From Dastarcus helophoroides (taxonomy: Eukaryota > Arthropoda > Insecta > Coleoptera > Bothrideridae): 64,000 nucleotides of DNA. Both the position numbers and the translations under genes were made by a program. The stretch covers positions 15,711,539 through 15,775,538 of the forward strand of contig CM053330.1 of assembly GCA_028583605.1 (NCBI GenBank). The letters are read 5' to 3'. Positions 21,236 through 33,154 of the stretch are shown here, piece after piece. The first letter of the stretch is position 1, and every line of letters starts with the position of its first letter. The notes beneath the pieces were generated by a model. That model saw only the letters and a program-made list of their open reading frames with translations, ran no database searches and was not told where the DNA came from.

Positions 21236-22760
21236 AAATTGAAAAGGAAAACAAATTTTGAAATAAGGTCGAAATTTCAAGAACAACTCAAAATTTGATT
21301 AAACGTTATTAGAAAAAGATTTAGATTCTCTAGAGAAGGTATAAGTAAGATTTTGCAATAAAATTAAAAATTTTGAAGAAAGACAAATATTTTTTTGTGC
21401 TCTTTCTCTTTCCTCTGTCATAAGACGGAGAAAAGAGAACCATCCCTTCATATCCTAGCCCATGAACCGAAAGTTTAATTCTGAGACTTGAAGATAGGTG
21501 AAAAAATTCATCCACCCCATTATAATTATTTTAATGATGAATTTACTCAATAAGTTACTTAGGAATCTGCAATGCATGTTTCATTTATTTTTTTATGTAT
21601 ATTTAACCACCTGCATTAACTGTACAATTCACCTTGTGTTGAATAGATTAATGTTTTGACTTATGGCGTCGCAAAAATATGTTTCAGAATCTCTAGTAAT
21701 GGTAAAACCACAATACTGTGGTAGAACTTTGACAGAATCTCTCCAAACCTTGGAACACAGGCGGATAATTGGCGAATTATTTTTTTTCTGTATTTTCATG
21801 GGAGATGTTCATAAGAACTAACAGGTCTCATCCCCCAAGAACAACATTCTAAAGGCCTACAGGATATTGGAGACAGAAAATGTCTATGTATTCCAGCTTG
21901 GCAGTGCCAATCGCAGACTAACTATTGTGAATAGAATTTGTAGGTAACAGTTGGTCATTTTTGAAGAATCCATCATCCATCATCCGTCAGTGGTATCGTG
22001 GAGTTCTTGTTATGGTTTTAAAAAGTCGATATTCTAAATAACTAGTCCACAAATTAAATTACTAATGACTTTTAAAATAAGGTAGTTTTGGTTATTATTG
22101 GAATGTGTAATCAGCAGCAAATTTAATTTAATTAAAAACATTGCAGTAGCAAAGAACATTACGATAGAGAGTTCATGGTCGATTGTTTTAAGACAGCTTA
22201 CTACGTTAATGTATTACAGAAACCAAATACTATAATAGCTAAAGCAACGCACATAAAACTCTATGCAACTATAAGTTCAAGTCCAAGGCACCATAAAACA
22301 CCTTACGTAACTAAGCGCATATTTAAAAATGGAAAAACTCTTGATTTCTAAGCTAACATTTAAAATTCCCGATGATTATCCATCCGGTATTCAACAAAAA
22401 AGAAAGTTGACATAACAACTTACACTCAACTCTTGCATTTTGATCAAACAAGCGATGAAGACCTTTTACAAATAAAAGAGAAACCTGTAACAAGATAAAG
22501 CAATAATATTCTCACCATCAGATAGCCAGTGGTCTAAAAATTATGAATAAAATTTCTCTCACTGATCTGACTCTCGGTTTTAACTATCAGTCAGACATCT
22601 ACCGTCGATGCTAGTTCTCAAGAACCTTCGCTTCCTGTATCGGGTCTAAAAAAAAGTGATGGTCCTGTATTACCAAATAATCGGTTAGGGTAGCTTTAAA
22701 TTCGAGGAGTTCTTCGTAACGCAGTGAAATCGTAGTATATCATGCTCTAGTTATTCAGTG
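21236..22760. other. Intergenic DNA before first upstream exon
   Basis: 21236-21400 is more of the degenerate A-rich repeat. A short fragment at 21740-21870 (…TLEHRRIIGE… and …QELTGLIPQE…) recalls the Jockey-like 3' coding region but is badly decayed. Nothing else is recognised. Confidence 0.45.
22755..22759 (+). promoter_or_regulatory. TCAGT: initiator or splice acceptor before start A
   Basis: TTATTCAGTGACAATGG directly precedes the coding sequence. TCAGT matches the arthropod initiator but would leave only about 8 nt of 5' UTR. The same bases fit a splice acceptor (TTATTCAG), which would mean a non-coding exon further upstream. The sequence cannot separate these. Confidence 0.35.
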
Positions 22761-22763
22761 ACA

Positions 22764-22842
22764 ATGGAATTATATTATTTTGGTCAATTAGTGCTGTGGT
22801 CTTTAGTAGTACTTTGTGGAGGTTCTGAGAATGAGATTACAG
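22764..22842 (+). CDS. Candidate signal-peptide first exon (start A)
   Basis: ATG at 22764 in good context (GACAATGG) opens 26 codons: MELYYFGQLVLWSLVVLCGG followed by SENEIT. This is a hydrophobic signal peptide with a plausible cleavage site after the Gly/Ser region. The exon ends in phase 1 at GTACTT (22843). That base (G) joins AT at 34492 to make Asp. It is too short to rank as a long frame, so support comes from the signal peptide, the donor and the phase match. It probably provides one N-terminus of the downstream CLIP-like serine peptidase; it could instead start a separate gene. Confidence 0.6.
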
Positions 22843-23773
22843 GTACTTATTTACACTCTGATGACACGGTAATTTGTAAGAAATAAAACAATTAGTTTTT
22901 GCTGACATTCTTTGTCGTTTTGTTTAATTATGTAAGGCAATAAGAAGTGATTTAATGAGGGAATGACACAAATAAAAAGCAAAACATTCAGTTTCAGGTA
23001 CATCTTCATTTTCACTTGATATGCGTCTACCTTATATGGTCGCATTCGCAATTTTTTCGCGACTTCTTTCAAATACTAAATGTGTTGAATTATGAGGACA
23101 AAGTTAATGATTTAGGGCAAATGCATTTCACCGGTGTTAAAGCAATGTGCCTCATTCGATCTCGAAATTAAAATTTTCTCAAACTGTAACAGAACACGTT
23201 GGAAAGTGATGTTTACATCTATAAAAATAGCCACATATCTATTTTCTTTCCAACAAATTAATTACTCTTTTAATGATTGTATTATAAGAACATGAAAATG
23301 TTCTCGGTTTTCTTTATATTGCAGGTCACAATTAGAAAAGTAATTCACGAAGCGTTCTATTAGTATTACGTTGAAAAAAAAAAGAAAAACACGAAAATTG
23401 TGGAAACAAATACATCAATTTTTAGTAAATAAAAAAAGATATGTGTCAGAGGTCTCTCCTATTTCCCTGTTTTTTGATGTATACAACAACATATTCGGTG
23501 TCGACAACAGTTTAAAAGGCATTGAATGTGGGCTTAAGATCACTATAAAAAGAACCAACATTATCACAAATAAGTCTATAATTGAAAACTCATAACTCAT
23601 AGCTTTACTTTTGTTTGATTAGTATCAACAACTTGACGGAATGTAAAGAGCATCCAAATTTAAAGATATTGAAAACCCCCCTCCCCCCTAAATTAAATGA
23701 GAAACATTTAGTAAGTATTTAAAAAGATCTTCCAAGCGTCAGTTTATTACCTCAACAAAGAAATATATTAGAT

Positions 23774-24085
23774 CAGTATTGCCCAAACATTTAGTTTATT
23801 GAGCCAAATCACAAGTTAAAAATTGCAGGCGAGCTCCACTTCGGGACCGGAAAATTGATTATTAAAAAAACGAACATCTTAATTTTTAATATGAAACCTA
23901 ACATTTGCAAGCTATATAGGGAAAAATAAAAATAATTAAGTACACTATCAAAATTTGATGTCCGAAAATAAAACGCTGAACCCCAAAAACCTAATTCAAT
24001 ATTTTTTTTATATATTTACTAGGGGCAAAACTAAAAGCTTCCGCGAGTCGCATGTGGCTTGTGAGCTACGTATTGGGAACTGCTG
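23774..24085. mobile_element. hAT MITE, 312 bp
   Basis: The left end is CAGTATTGCCCAAACATT; the right end, reversed, is CAGCAGTTCCCAATACGTAG, with the GTCGCATGTGGCTTGTGAGC-type subterminal block often seen in hAT MITEs. TATTAGAT (23766-23773) and GGTTAGAT (24086-24093) flank it, an 8-bp duplication with two mismatches. No coding capacity. Confidence 0.7.
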
Positions 24086-24439
24086 GGTTAGATTATAGAT
24101 CTTATAGAAAACGAAAATCGAAATAACAGAAATTCAATGAAAAACGACGTATTATGCATGAGCAATTGGACCTTAAATAAACAAGTTGCAGTTGATCTTT
24201 AATAATGAGGATGTCCAATATTCTCAGTTGTTAGACTACACTACTTTGCATATCCTTGCATCTTTAATAGTTTCCGAGATCCCTGTAGCGGAAATAAAAT
24301 TTGGTTCATCCTGTAAATGTATATTTTCACTCATCTACATAAACTGGGAGATGAATGAATTTCCAGATTTGAGTCAAAATTGCAAAAAAGAGCCTAATTG
24401 TAAGAGATATCAATTAGACAATCGAATAAAAACACTTTT

Positions 24440-25344
24440 TTGGAAAACCTGGAAAAATGTTGAAAATTCGAAAAGAGTCGATATTTCAGAAGCAGAACTG
24501 TATAAAAAAACTCGCTATTTCTATAATAAGAGAGAATTTAAAGAAAAAAAAAATGCAATTTCCGAAAATATTTTTGTCACAATTTTTATATAATTTAAAT
24601 GTTGACATAATCCTGAAATTTACAAGAAACCTTTTTCTCAAAGTTTCCTAAAAATATTATTCCCATAATTTTTAAATTTTCGACCCAATTTGGAAAAAGA
24701 TTGAGTAATTTCGACAAAAATTGAAATTTTCAAAAAAGATCAAATTTTAACTTTACATTTCTAGAAATAAACATCGACTTTTTTTAAGCAAGTCGAAATT
24801 TCGAGAATGTGGAGAATTTAAAGAAACAAGTTTAAATTTCCGGAATGTTAAATTAAAAAAAATATATATATACATATATATATATATACGTATTTTGAGA
24901 AAAAGCCGAATATTAGGAATTAGGATTGAATTTCAATGAAAAAAAAAGGATTTTTGATAAATGCCGTCGTCTACAAAATATTAAAAACTTTAAAGTAAAG
25001 ATACCCTTTGGAGATGAAAAAATTATAACTTTGAGAGTAAAGTTGTAATTTCTAAAAAGACAAATTTTGAGGAAAGAACCTTCTTTTGGGAAACAATAGA
25101 AACTTTTGTAAACCAAATTTCTAACTTTGAAAAGGTTCGAAAAATGTCTAAAATACAAAAAAGGCAAAATTTATAATGGTTAATTTTTGGAAAAAAATTT
25201 TGAAGAAAAAAATGTCCACATAAGTTTTTCTTGAAATTTTTCCTTTCTTATTTAAAGTTTGGCCGCAATATTAAATTTTGAAAATAATTTGAACTTACAG
25301 AATTCTTTTTGTCGAAATCTTTCTAAAATATTTTTCTTAGAATG
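24440..25344. repeat. Degenerate A-rich repeat array (left of retrozyme)
   Basis: Same loose AAATTTTCGAAAAAGTC-type units as at 17110-19600. A short (TA)n run lies at 24864-24890. The array is continuous with 25960-27410 once the inserted element at 25345-25951 is removed. Confidence 0.7.
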
Positions 25345-25359
25345 AAAATTGGAAGTGTA

Positions 25360-25424
25360 TACAACCACCTTACCATGCTGATGAGGCCAAGGAAGGCCGA
25401 AACTAGTCTATGGTTGCGGTTGTA
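25360..25424 (+). ncRNA. Hammerhead ribozyme 1 (type I, left repeat)
   Basis: Order: TACAACC (outer stem I), ACCATG (inner stem I), CTGATGA core at 25378-25384, stem II GGCC-AAGGAA-GGCC, GAAA at 25399-25402, palindromic CTAG as stem III, then TC with cleavage predicted after 25408. TATGGT pairs with ACCATG and GGTTGTA with TACAACC; the ACCTT/TGC internal loop sits where tertiary contacts form in natural type I ribozymes. Every invariant base is present. Confidence 0.9.
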
Positions 25425-25825
25425 CATATTTTCAATTTTAAGCACGTTTAATTGTTTAATTACAGAACATTTGATTGGTCATTTGACAAAACTAGATGAA
25501 AGTAAAGTCACGCCGAGGACGTTTGTATCTATGGATGTTGCGATGCAACCCGTGATACAAGCTTTGCCTCATCTAAGTGAACTTTGCAATTGCAGTCTAG
25601 TTTTCATTAGATTCTAATGAAATTAGATTTCAATTGCATCGTAATAAACTTGTACATATTCGTATATACAAGGCTTATTATCTCAGCAGAGAGTAATGCT
25701 TCAATTAGCATGTGGCGAAAATGTTTGCGTAATAAACAGTTAAAAGTCAATTACAAGTCACCCAATGGAGGTTTGCTCTCTTGGATACTTATACGACTGA
25801 CTAACGGCTTTAAATTGGAAGTGTA

Positions 25826-25890
25826 TACAACCACCGTACCATGCTGACGAGGCCAAGGAAGGCCGAAACTAGTCTATGGTTGCGGTTGTA
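25826..25890 (+). ncRNA. Hammerhead ribozyme 2 (type I, right repeat)
   Basis: Same fold as the left copy, shifted by 466 bp. The core is CTGACGA (25844-25850), with N7 changed from T to C, which the consensus allows. Stem II GGCC/GGCC, GAAA at 25865-25868, stem III CTAG and cleavage predicted after 25874. The internal loop differs by one base (ACCGT). Both copies therefore look functional. Confidence 0.9.
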
Positions 25891-25959
25891 CATATTTTCA
25901 ATTTTAAGCACTTTTAACTGTTTAATTACAGAACATTTGATTGGTCATTTGTTAGAATG

Positions 25960-27410
25960 TTTACTTCTTTATTATTAGCATTTCGTTCTAATTTTGAGAA
26001 AGGAAAAAAAAATATAGAACTTAGAATAAAGTCGTAAAAAAAATACTTTCGAAAAAAGAAACCAGTTTTGGAAAAAAGAAAATATGTTTAAAAAGTCCAA
26101 TTTAAAAATATTAAACACCAATCCTTCGGAAAAATTCAAATAATGTCGAAAATTCAAAATATGTTCAAATTTCTAATCGGACAAATTTTGTGAAAAAGTC
26201 GCAGTTTTGAGAAAAAAATATGAGGAACAAATAGAAATGTCCAAAAGTTTTTATCTCGAAATTTTTCCCTTTTACTGAAAGTTTCACCATAATATTTAAA
26301 CGGAAAGCAGATGAATTTACAGAATTCCTTATCTCGAAATTTCCCAAAAATATTTTTCTTAACATGTTTGCTTTATATTATTACCATTCCGATCTAATTT
26401 AGAGAAAATAAAAGAACTGTAAGAAAATAATATTTCAAGAAAAAGCTAGAAATATTTGTCACAAGAAAACATCCTGTTTTGAGAGAAAAGTGAGAATTTC
26501 GAAAAAAATGAACATTTTCGAAAAAAATTACGGATATAATAGAAATGTGAAATTTCGAATGATTTTTAAAAGACAAACCTAAAAAGTAAAAGTTTGAAAA
26601 TAAAACTGAAATTCCAAAAAAAAAATTTTTAAGCAATAGGCAAACTTGAAGGAAAAGACTAATTTTATGAGAAAAATCAAAATTTCGAGAAAAAATCAAA
26701 CTTTAAAAAACCTCAAATATTAGGAAAATCAATTCTGAAAGGTCAAAATGTTTAAAAATAGACCAATGTTAACAAAAATAACGAAATTTTGAAAAAAGGC
26801 GAAATTTCAGGAAAAAGGTCAAAACCAAAAAAGAAGGAATTAAAAAAAATGTAATTTTTCAAATAAAGCCAAATTTTCAGAAAAAAATCGCATTTTGTGA
26901 ATAAAATCGAAATAAAAAAGCATTTCCAAAGAAAATTCAAAATTCCCCAAAAAAGAGAAATTTTGAGGACAAAGATGAATTTTGAAGAAAAAGACGAAAT
27001 GTCTGGAAAAAGAAATTGAAATTTCGCAGAGAAAATAAGATTTTGAGAAGATAATAAAATTTTAGGAATATTCGTTTATGAAAAGGACGAATTGAAAAAA
27101 TCAAATTTTAAGAAAAAGACGATTTTGAGGAAAAAGTTGAGATTTCAAGGAACATGAGAGAACATTTGAGATAAAGTCGAAATTTCAAAAAAATTCGAAT
27201 TTTGAGAAAAACTTCAGAATTTGCAGAAAGAGACGAATCTCGAAGGAAATTCGATATGTCGAGGAAACGATTGAAATTTCAATAAAGAAGTCGACATTTA
27301 TTAAAAATTTGAATTTCCCAGAGAGAGTCCCATTTCGTCAAAATTTTGAATAAGAGGCCGAATTTTGAGAAAAGGTCGAAATTTCAAGCAAGTCGTCTAA
27401 ATTTCCTGGC
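25960..27410. repeat. Degenerate A-rich repeat array (right of retrozyme)
   Basis: This continues the array at 24440-25344. The phrase near 26341-26402 (aaaaatatttttcttaacatg…gatctaatttagag) is a paralogue of the target site of the retrozyme-like element and serves as its empty-site model. Hydrophobic minus-strand frames (for example 26394-26699) are translated repeat. Confidence 0.7.
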
Positions 27411-27729
27411 TGAATATTTATTTTGTACTAATAGCTTGAATCAAAGAAAAACAAGTTCCTCATGCCCTACCGTGATGTCAGAAAATGTCCAATAATGAAA
27501 TAAACTTTTTAAACTCTTATTGGTCAAAAACATTACCATTAATAGTATTTATTTAATAGTTCGTCGACCCACTTTGGAAATATTTAAATTTTTAGTAATG
27601 AAAATTGACAATATTCTGAAAAAATTTTCGAAATACGACTACATGATATCTAAATGTTTAAAACGTCACCTCGTGGGAGTTTTCAAAAATAGGTTAGTTT
27701 ATTTTACATAGTTAAAATGAAATTATAGC

Positions 27730-28940
27730 ATTATAACAGAAACATGGCCAAGAAGCTCATGACAAAGGCAAAAAATCATGTTGGGATAGAAAATGTGCTC
27801 AAGTAAACTCGATGGTAGAGGGATCTAGATCAAGAGAAGCATGCAATACAATAAACGGAAGAAAGAGAGATACAAATAAAAGAGGCAAAATAAATCCCAT
27901 CCATCTGGAAACATGAAAAGGTTATTATAATGAGCTGTTAACTAAAAACTGACTAGAATATCTTGACACACACCTAGTAGAGGTGAAAAAATGTCTCTAG
28001 AAGAAGTGAAAGCAGCGCTACAGAAAATGAAAAACAATAAAACTCCTGCACCGGGTGATTTACCTATCGAGTTAATCAAATATGCTACCATAGAAGTCCT
28101 AGATATAATTTGCCCAATACTCAACAAATGTTTAGATGCAGACGAGATCCCAAAAGATTGAAAAGCATCCTATTTAAACTCAGTCCATAAGAAAGAAAAC
28201 CGGCGCGAATGCCAGAACTACAGAGGGATAAGTATAACATCATCGATTGGCAAATTATATGAAAGAGTTCTCAAAACCAGTCTTGGAGAGGAAGCTGCAG
28301 ACGTTGAAGATCAGAAAGGACTTAGACCTGGAAGGTCTTACGTGGATAACATCTTCACATTAAAACAGATAGCAGAAAAGAAACTCTTACGAGGGAGAGA
28401 ACTCCATGTCGCCTTTGTAGACCTGCGTAAAGCATTTGACTCGGTTCCCCTCCAAAAACTGTGGATGGCCATGGAACAATCAGGAGCGAGCAAAAGTTAC
28501 ATCCGAGCTACAAAAGCCCTCTACGCAGAGAACCTGGTAACTGTCACAAATAGCAATGCAGTGGCACCTCCATTCTCGCAAACAAAGGGATTAAAACAAG
28601 GCTGCTGTCTCTCTCCTAGCTTATTCAAAATCTATTGGAACATAGCATTAAGACAGTGGACAAAGAAATGCAGCCCCATGGAAATAACAGTAGACAATAG
28701 TCCAATATATACAATTCTTTTGCGGGCGACCAAGTTATCCTGGCCGAAGACGAACAAATGTGACATATATGTTGGACAAGCTTAAGGAGGAATAAACAAA
28801 ATGGGGACTAGAAGTCAACACAGAAAAGACAAAATACATGGTCATAGGAGAAAAGGAGGACGATATAAAAATAGGACAGGGGATAGAAATAAAAAACGTC
28901 GATCAGTACGAATACTTGTGGGTCCTAATAAGATTTTCAA
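27730..28940 (+). pseudogene. LINE reverse transcriptase relic (RTE/CR1-like)
   Basis: In order: EEVKAALQKMKNNKTPAPGD and LPIELIKYA (RT domain 0/1), NYRGISITSSIGKLYERVL, then RPGRSYVDNIFTLKQIAEKK, VDLRKAFDSVPLQKLW (catalytic block A) and KGLKQGCCLSPSLFKIYWN. The YADD region at about 28700-28760 is in another frame, and a tail with EVNTEKTKYMVIGE follows after further shifts. Stops and frameshifts make it inactive. The longest clean frame is 28342-28785. No endonuclease region is seen upstream. Confidence 0.85.
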
Positions 28941-30880
28941 TATCGATGAAATTGTATGAGCTGTAGCTGCCGTGCAAATAACTCAAATTCTTTATCCAAA
29001 TTTATTTTGACATCAACTTGATGCTGCTATAAAATGAAAGAATGTTCACATAACAACAATCGATTTTACTTATTGCTAGTATGCGTCGCAAGAAACGAAA
29101 TTCGGATAAACTAATAATTTATCCTGGCATAGAAAAATGTAGTCTACTTAAGAATAAAAACGGTTGCTCTCTTAAGAATTCAGTACTTTCTAAGTTTTTT
29201 GCCATTTATAATTACAAAATTAATAAATGCCAAAGTAGGATTTTGGGTCATTTATAATTACACAATATGTTTTACAGCAATATTGCGATTGTTTCTGCAT
29301 TTTAATGTGGGTCTCATAAAAGTGTAAATGACATTTTTTTATAATACAGAAACAATAAAGTAACATTATTTGCCATCAAATACATGAATGAGAACCAATA
29401 TTCGCAGACATATAATTTTTGACTAGGGAGATATTTAGATCAGTTTGAATATTATCAGAATAGTTTTAAATTTTTTATTTACTTATTCAGTACCCAACTT
29501 ACTAAAATTTAAAACATTTTTATTTTAGAGATCACATAGTTAATAGAGTGATTATAGCGACAAATAAAAGCAAATAAAACAGAAAAATCTGTTCACCAGC
29601 CTAGCAGGATCTGTCCCAAAAATGTCAATCTATACATTATAAATACTAAATATTAAAGGATGTTCAGAAAATGATTTTTCGTGAATATGCTAATTACCTA
29701 TCACAAGAATTACCTAATAATATTCTTTAATATTTTCTATTCTTGTGATAATATCAAGTGACTCCACCACTTATATCTACAGAGTGTCTTAGTCATTATA
29801 TCAAGAATTTTAGGAGAAGTTAGAGAAAAGGCATGATACGGATACGTGATTAACGTTTTTTTTTTCAGGTGTATTTATTCTAAAGAAAAATATTTTTAAA
29901 TCATAATTTAAACCCCTTTTCTGACTATCTCTGATTCCAAACAGCTTCGACATTTCTAGTTAATGCGATAATTGCGATACAACTTGCAATCGAGACACCA
30001 AAGAAACAAAATATTTAGTTTATGCCTAAAAGATGAAAACGTGCAAATAGCAAGTAATATTTTCGGCTCCGAGAATCCCAAACCAACAATTTTTTGGCAT
30101 GAAAATTAGCCGATAACGATGGCGTTAACTAATTATAAAAAAAGTTAATATGAAATCGCGAATACCATGGTGTATTTTAAAAGGAAAAAGGGGCGAGTGT
30201 TATAAAGTGGCTAAATATCTAGAAATATTTTCTAACCATTACAAAGGTTTTGAATTTGGTGAATGTATGAGGGACAGGGAACAGATAATGCCGCGGGAAA
30301 TTTTAAAACCATGTGTTGTTTATCGACGAACGGCGAATCATCTTTATTTTTTTCGATAAATACCATAACCCTTAAATAGTTCATAAAAATAAGCAATAGA
30401 GTATTGCTTTAAATATACACAGTAAATACCCTATTAGGAAGTTTTATCGTTGGCATACTGACCTAAATGCTGTAATACGCGCAGAAATAAAACCCGGCTG
30501 TTTAAGTATTGACCATTAATTTTGTGGATGCATTATTGTGAGTTTTTATTAGAATCACCGTTTCAGTTTTTGTTAAACCGGTTAATTGTTTTCATGGACA
30601 TTTTACATCATTTATTTTTTCAGAAATTCTGCTAAAGCATATTCGATTATTTTTATTGTAGTTTAAAGCGTATGAAAATACAAATAGTGATACGTAAAAT
30701 TTTGTTGCCCGTTACTTCGGTAATATTCTCTTTTACTAGTCTGCCTTATATCAAAATCTACTAACCCTATAAGCATCTGTTGATGTGCTAAATCGTTTAT
30801 TAGAGTTTTTACGAATCAAATAAGTTCGAGCAAATTTTGGACTGAATTGCTCCTCCGATGATCAAATTGGTTGCAAGTCT
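28941..30880. other. Intron DNA, nothing recognised
   Basis: AT-rich. The short frame 30150-30359 has no recognisable motif and no splice context. No inverted or tandem repeats were noticed. Confidence 0.4.
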
Positions 30881-30884
30881 GCGA

Positions 30885-32703
30885 TGAGAAAGGCAACGGG
30901 AAACCACCTCATTATATTTCCCAGGATATTACAATGAACAATACACCAAACACCAAATGCAACGGTTCTCAGTCCCGGGCACCCCCTTAAGTGGGGAGAG
31001 GGTGCGAAGAATCCGCCAATTCGATACTCTTTAAAAGAAAGCAGAAATTGGAGTGGATAGATGGAACGTCTAAAGCATGTACCAGGCCGGAAAAGCTGCT
31101 AATGTCATACAGGAAATGAGACGGCTAAACATTGATATACTAGGATGCAGTGCGGTAAGATCTCCAGATTCGGGGCACCACATAATACACAAACATCACG
31201 TGTACTATTCAGGAGGCGCTACTCCAACGAACAAGAATGGTGTTGCTCGTTAGTAAGAAGGTTAATAACGCACCCAAGTATTTTATTCCCATATCAGATA
31301 GAATCGCATTGATTAGAGTTAACGACAAACCTATAAACATAAATATAATATGCTATTATGCTCCGGCATCCAACAACTCTGAAGAGGAGATACAGTTATT
31401 TTATAAACAACTACACGAGGCATTAAAATACACAAAAAAATAAGAAATGAATATCATTCTGGAAGACTTAAATGCAAAAGTCACCAAGAGATCTGTAGAT
31501 GAAATACTAGGACACTACGGTCCGGGAACAAGGAATGACAGAGGGGACCGTCTGATTGAGTTTTGCTCGGAAACGGAATTTTCAATAATGAACACCTATT
31601 TTAAGTTGGCACTTAGAAGGCTTTATACGTGAAAATCTCCAGCATATAACCCGAAGAGAATTTTACGAAAACAAATCGACTTTATTATCATAAACAAAAG
31701 GTATAGAAATTCTGTCAAATCGGCTAAAACATATCCTACAGTTGACGTCCACTCAGACCATGTACTCTTGCTGGCAAGAATTAGAGTTCACCTAAATAAA
31801 GTACAGAAAAAAACATCACACAAAGAGACAGACATTCAAACACTCAATAATGAAAATATAAAGAGGAAAACTCAACAAGACCTTAAGAATATGATAACAG
31901 AGACCTCTGAATAGGTCCAAAGTGAACTTGACATCAAAGAAACTTGAAGTAAGTTCAAAGATGCCATTACATCTATTTCCAAAGACAAACTTAAGTCAGA
32001 TAGGAGAAGAAAGAAGCGGGAGTGGATGACTGATGAAATTCTAAACCTAATAGAGAAGAGAAGAATATATAAGAATGTGAACGACACAAAATGCAAAGAA
32101 ACCCACAAACGAATTATCAAGAGAATAAAAGAAGCAAAAGAAACACCATACCCTCAATTAACATGTAACGCTAGTAAAGTAGGGATAATTAAGGATAAAG
32201 GTAACAACTATATTACAGAGAAAGATCAAATATTAAACAGATGGAATGAGAATATGGAGGAACTTTTTGCGGATAAACAAGCAATAGAGATAACCAGAGA
32301 GAACATCTGGACCTGATTTCATACAAGACGGAGTACGCATGGCAATCAAAAAACTAATAAACAACAAATTGCCAGGGCCAGACGAAATACACAGAGAACT
32401 ACTGAAGATACTCGACAATGACCAACTGAAGCTTCTGAAAAAACTACTCAACAAAATATACAAATCCGAGGCAGCTGCCAAAAGAATGGCTTATATCAAC
32501 TTTTATCTCGTTTCCAAAACAAAGAAATGCCATAAAATGCTAAGATCATAGAATAATTAGTTTAATGAGCCATGCTCTAAAGGTCTTTCTGAATATTGTT
32601 CACTCACGCATCTATAAAAAGTTAGAAACAAACATTGCGAAAACATAATTTCGGTTCCAAAACGTTCTAGGTACCGGAGAAGCCCTATTTGGCATACATA
32701 TTC
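30885..32703 (+). mobile_element. RTE/CR1-like LINE, endonuclease and N-terminal RT
   Basis: The endonuclease starts near 31070 (MYQAGKAANVIQEMRRLNID then ILGCS), with VNDKPININIICYYAPASNN, DLNAKV and VDVHSDHVLLLARIRV as later blocks of an APE-type nuclease. A linker (REWMTDEILNLIEKRRIYKN) and the start of the RT domain (INNKLPGPDEIHRELLKILD) follow, up to GTGEALFGIHI at 32703. Several stops and shifts break the frame. The reading is cut at 32704 by a Jockey-like insertion and resumes at about 33160 with QKSKDMG-type sequence. Confidence 0.85.
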
Positions 32704-33150
32704 TGATGTTCTGGAGTTCAGCCCCAAAACACACTTTAGCTCTCTTGGATTCAATTCAAAGAAGAGCGATTCGCCTAATTGATGACGAGAGTCTGACCGA
32801 TTCTCTCGAAACACTAGAGCACAGGCGTATGGTTGGTGACTTGTCTCTTTTCTACAAGTACTATCATGGAAGATGCTCGCAGGAACTAATAGGAATAATC
32901 CTCCCAATGGCAAGATTCTTGAGGCGTACTAGACAGTCGGAGACAGCAAATTCCTATGCGGTCCAGCTTGACACAGTGAGGACTTCTATCTACAAGGACT
33001 CTTTCTTCTATAGAACTTCCAAGTTATGGATCTTGTTACCGAAAGGAATTTTCCCCAAAAATTACAACCTATCCTTGTTTAGGAAGGCGGTTCATCGCCA
33101 TCTATCTTTGTTTCCGCATCCTACCGCAGTGCGTTGAAAGCATAATGGGG
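32704..33150 (+). mobile_element. Nested 5'-truncated Jockey-like LINE
   Basis: A clean frame of 143 residues (32706-33137) gives WSSAPKHTLALLDSIQRRAI, RLIDDESLTDSLETLEHRRM and VGDLSLFYKYYHGRCSQELI, ending at HPTAVR. This is the C-terminus of the same family as 12388-13130 and 38400-40122. It sits exactly between two halves of another LINE's reverse transcriptase, in the same orientation, as expected of a 5'-truncated insertion. The frame is unbroken, so this copy is younger than its host element. Confidence 0.85.
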
Positions 33151-33154
33151 TTAC

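Larger units (their letters stand above)
25345..25951 (+). mobile_element. Retrozyme-like element with terminal direct repeats and two hammerhead ribozymes
   Basis: Direct repeats of 140 bp (25346-25485 and 25812-25951) differ at only a few positions and enclose a 326-bp unique region. Perfect 8-bp copies of TTAGAATG (25337-25344 and 25952-25959) flank the whole 607 bp. The surrounding A-rich array reads through when the element is removed (compare 26341-26400). Each terminal repeat carries a hammerhead core; the cleavage sites are 466 nt apart. No protein is encoded. Known of retrozymes: non-autonomous retroelements whose transcripts self-cleave and circularise, mobilised by another element's enzymes. 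Assignment to this class is inference from the architecture. Confidence 0.85.

Noticed and set aside
25342..25617. 91-codon frame through the retrozyme-like element
   Set aside because: It runs across the ribozyme and the element border. Retrozyme-type elements are non-coding; no recognisable motif.
26394..26940. Hydrophobic minus-strand frames resembling membrane proteins
   Set aside because: Phe/Leu/Ser richness comes from reading the A-rich array on its T-rich strand. The same pattern occurs in every array block.
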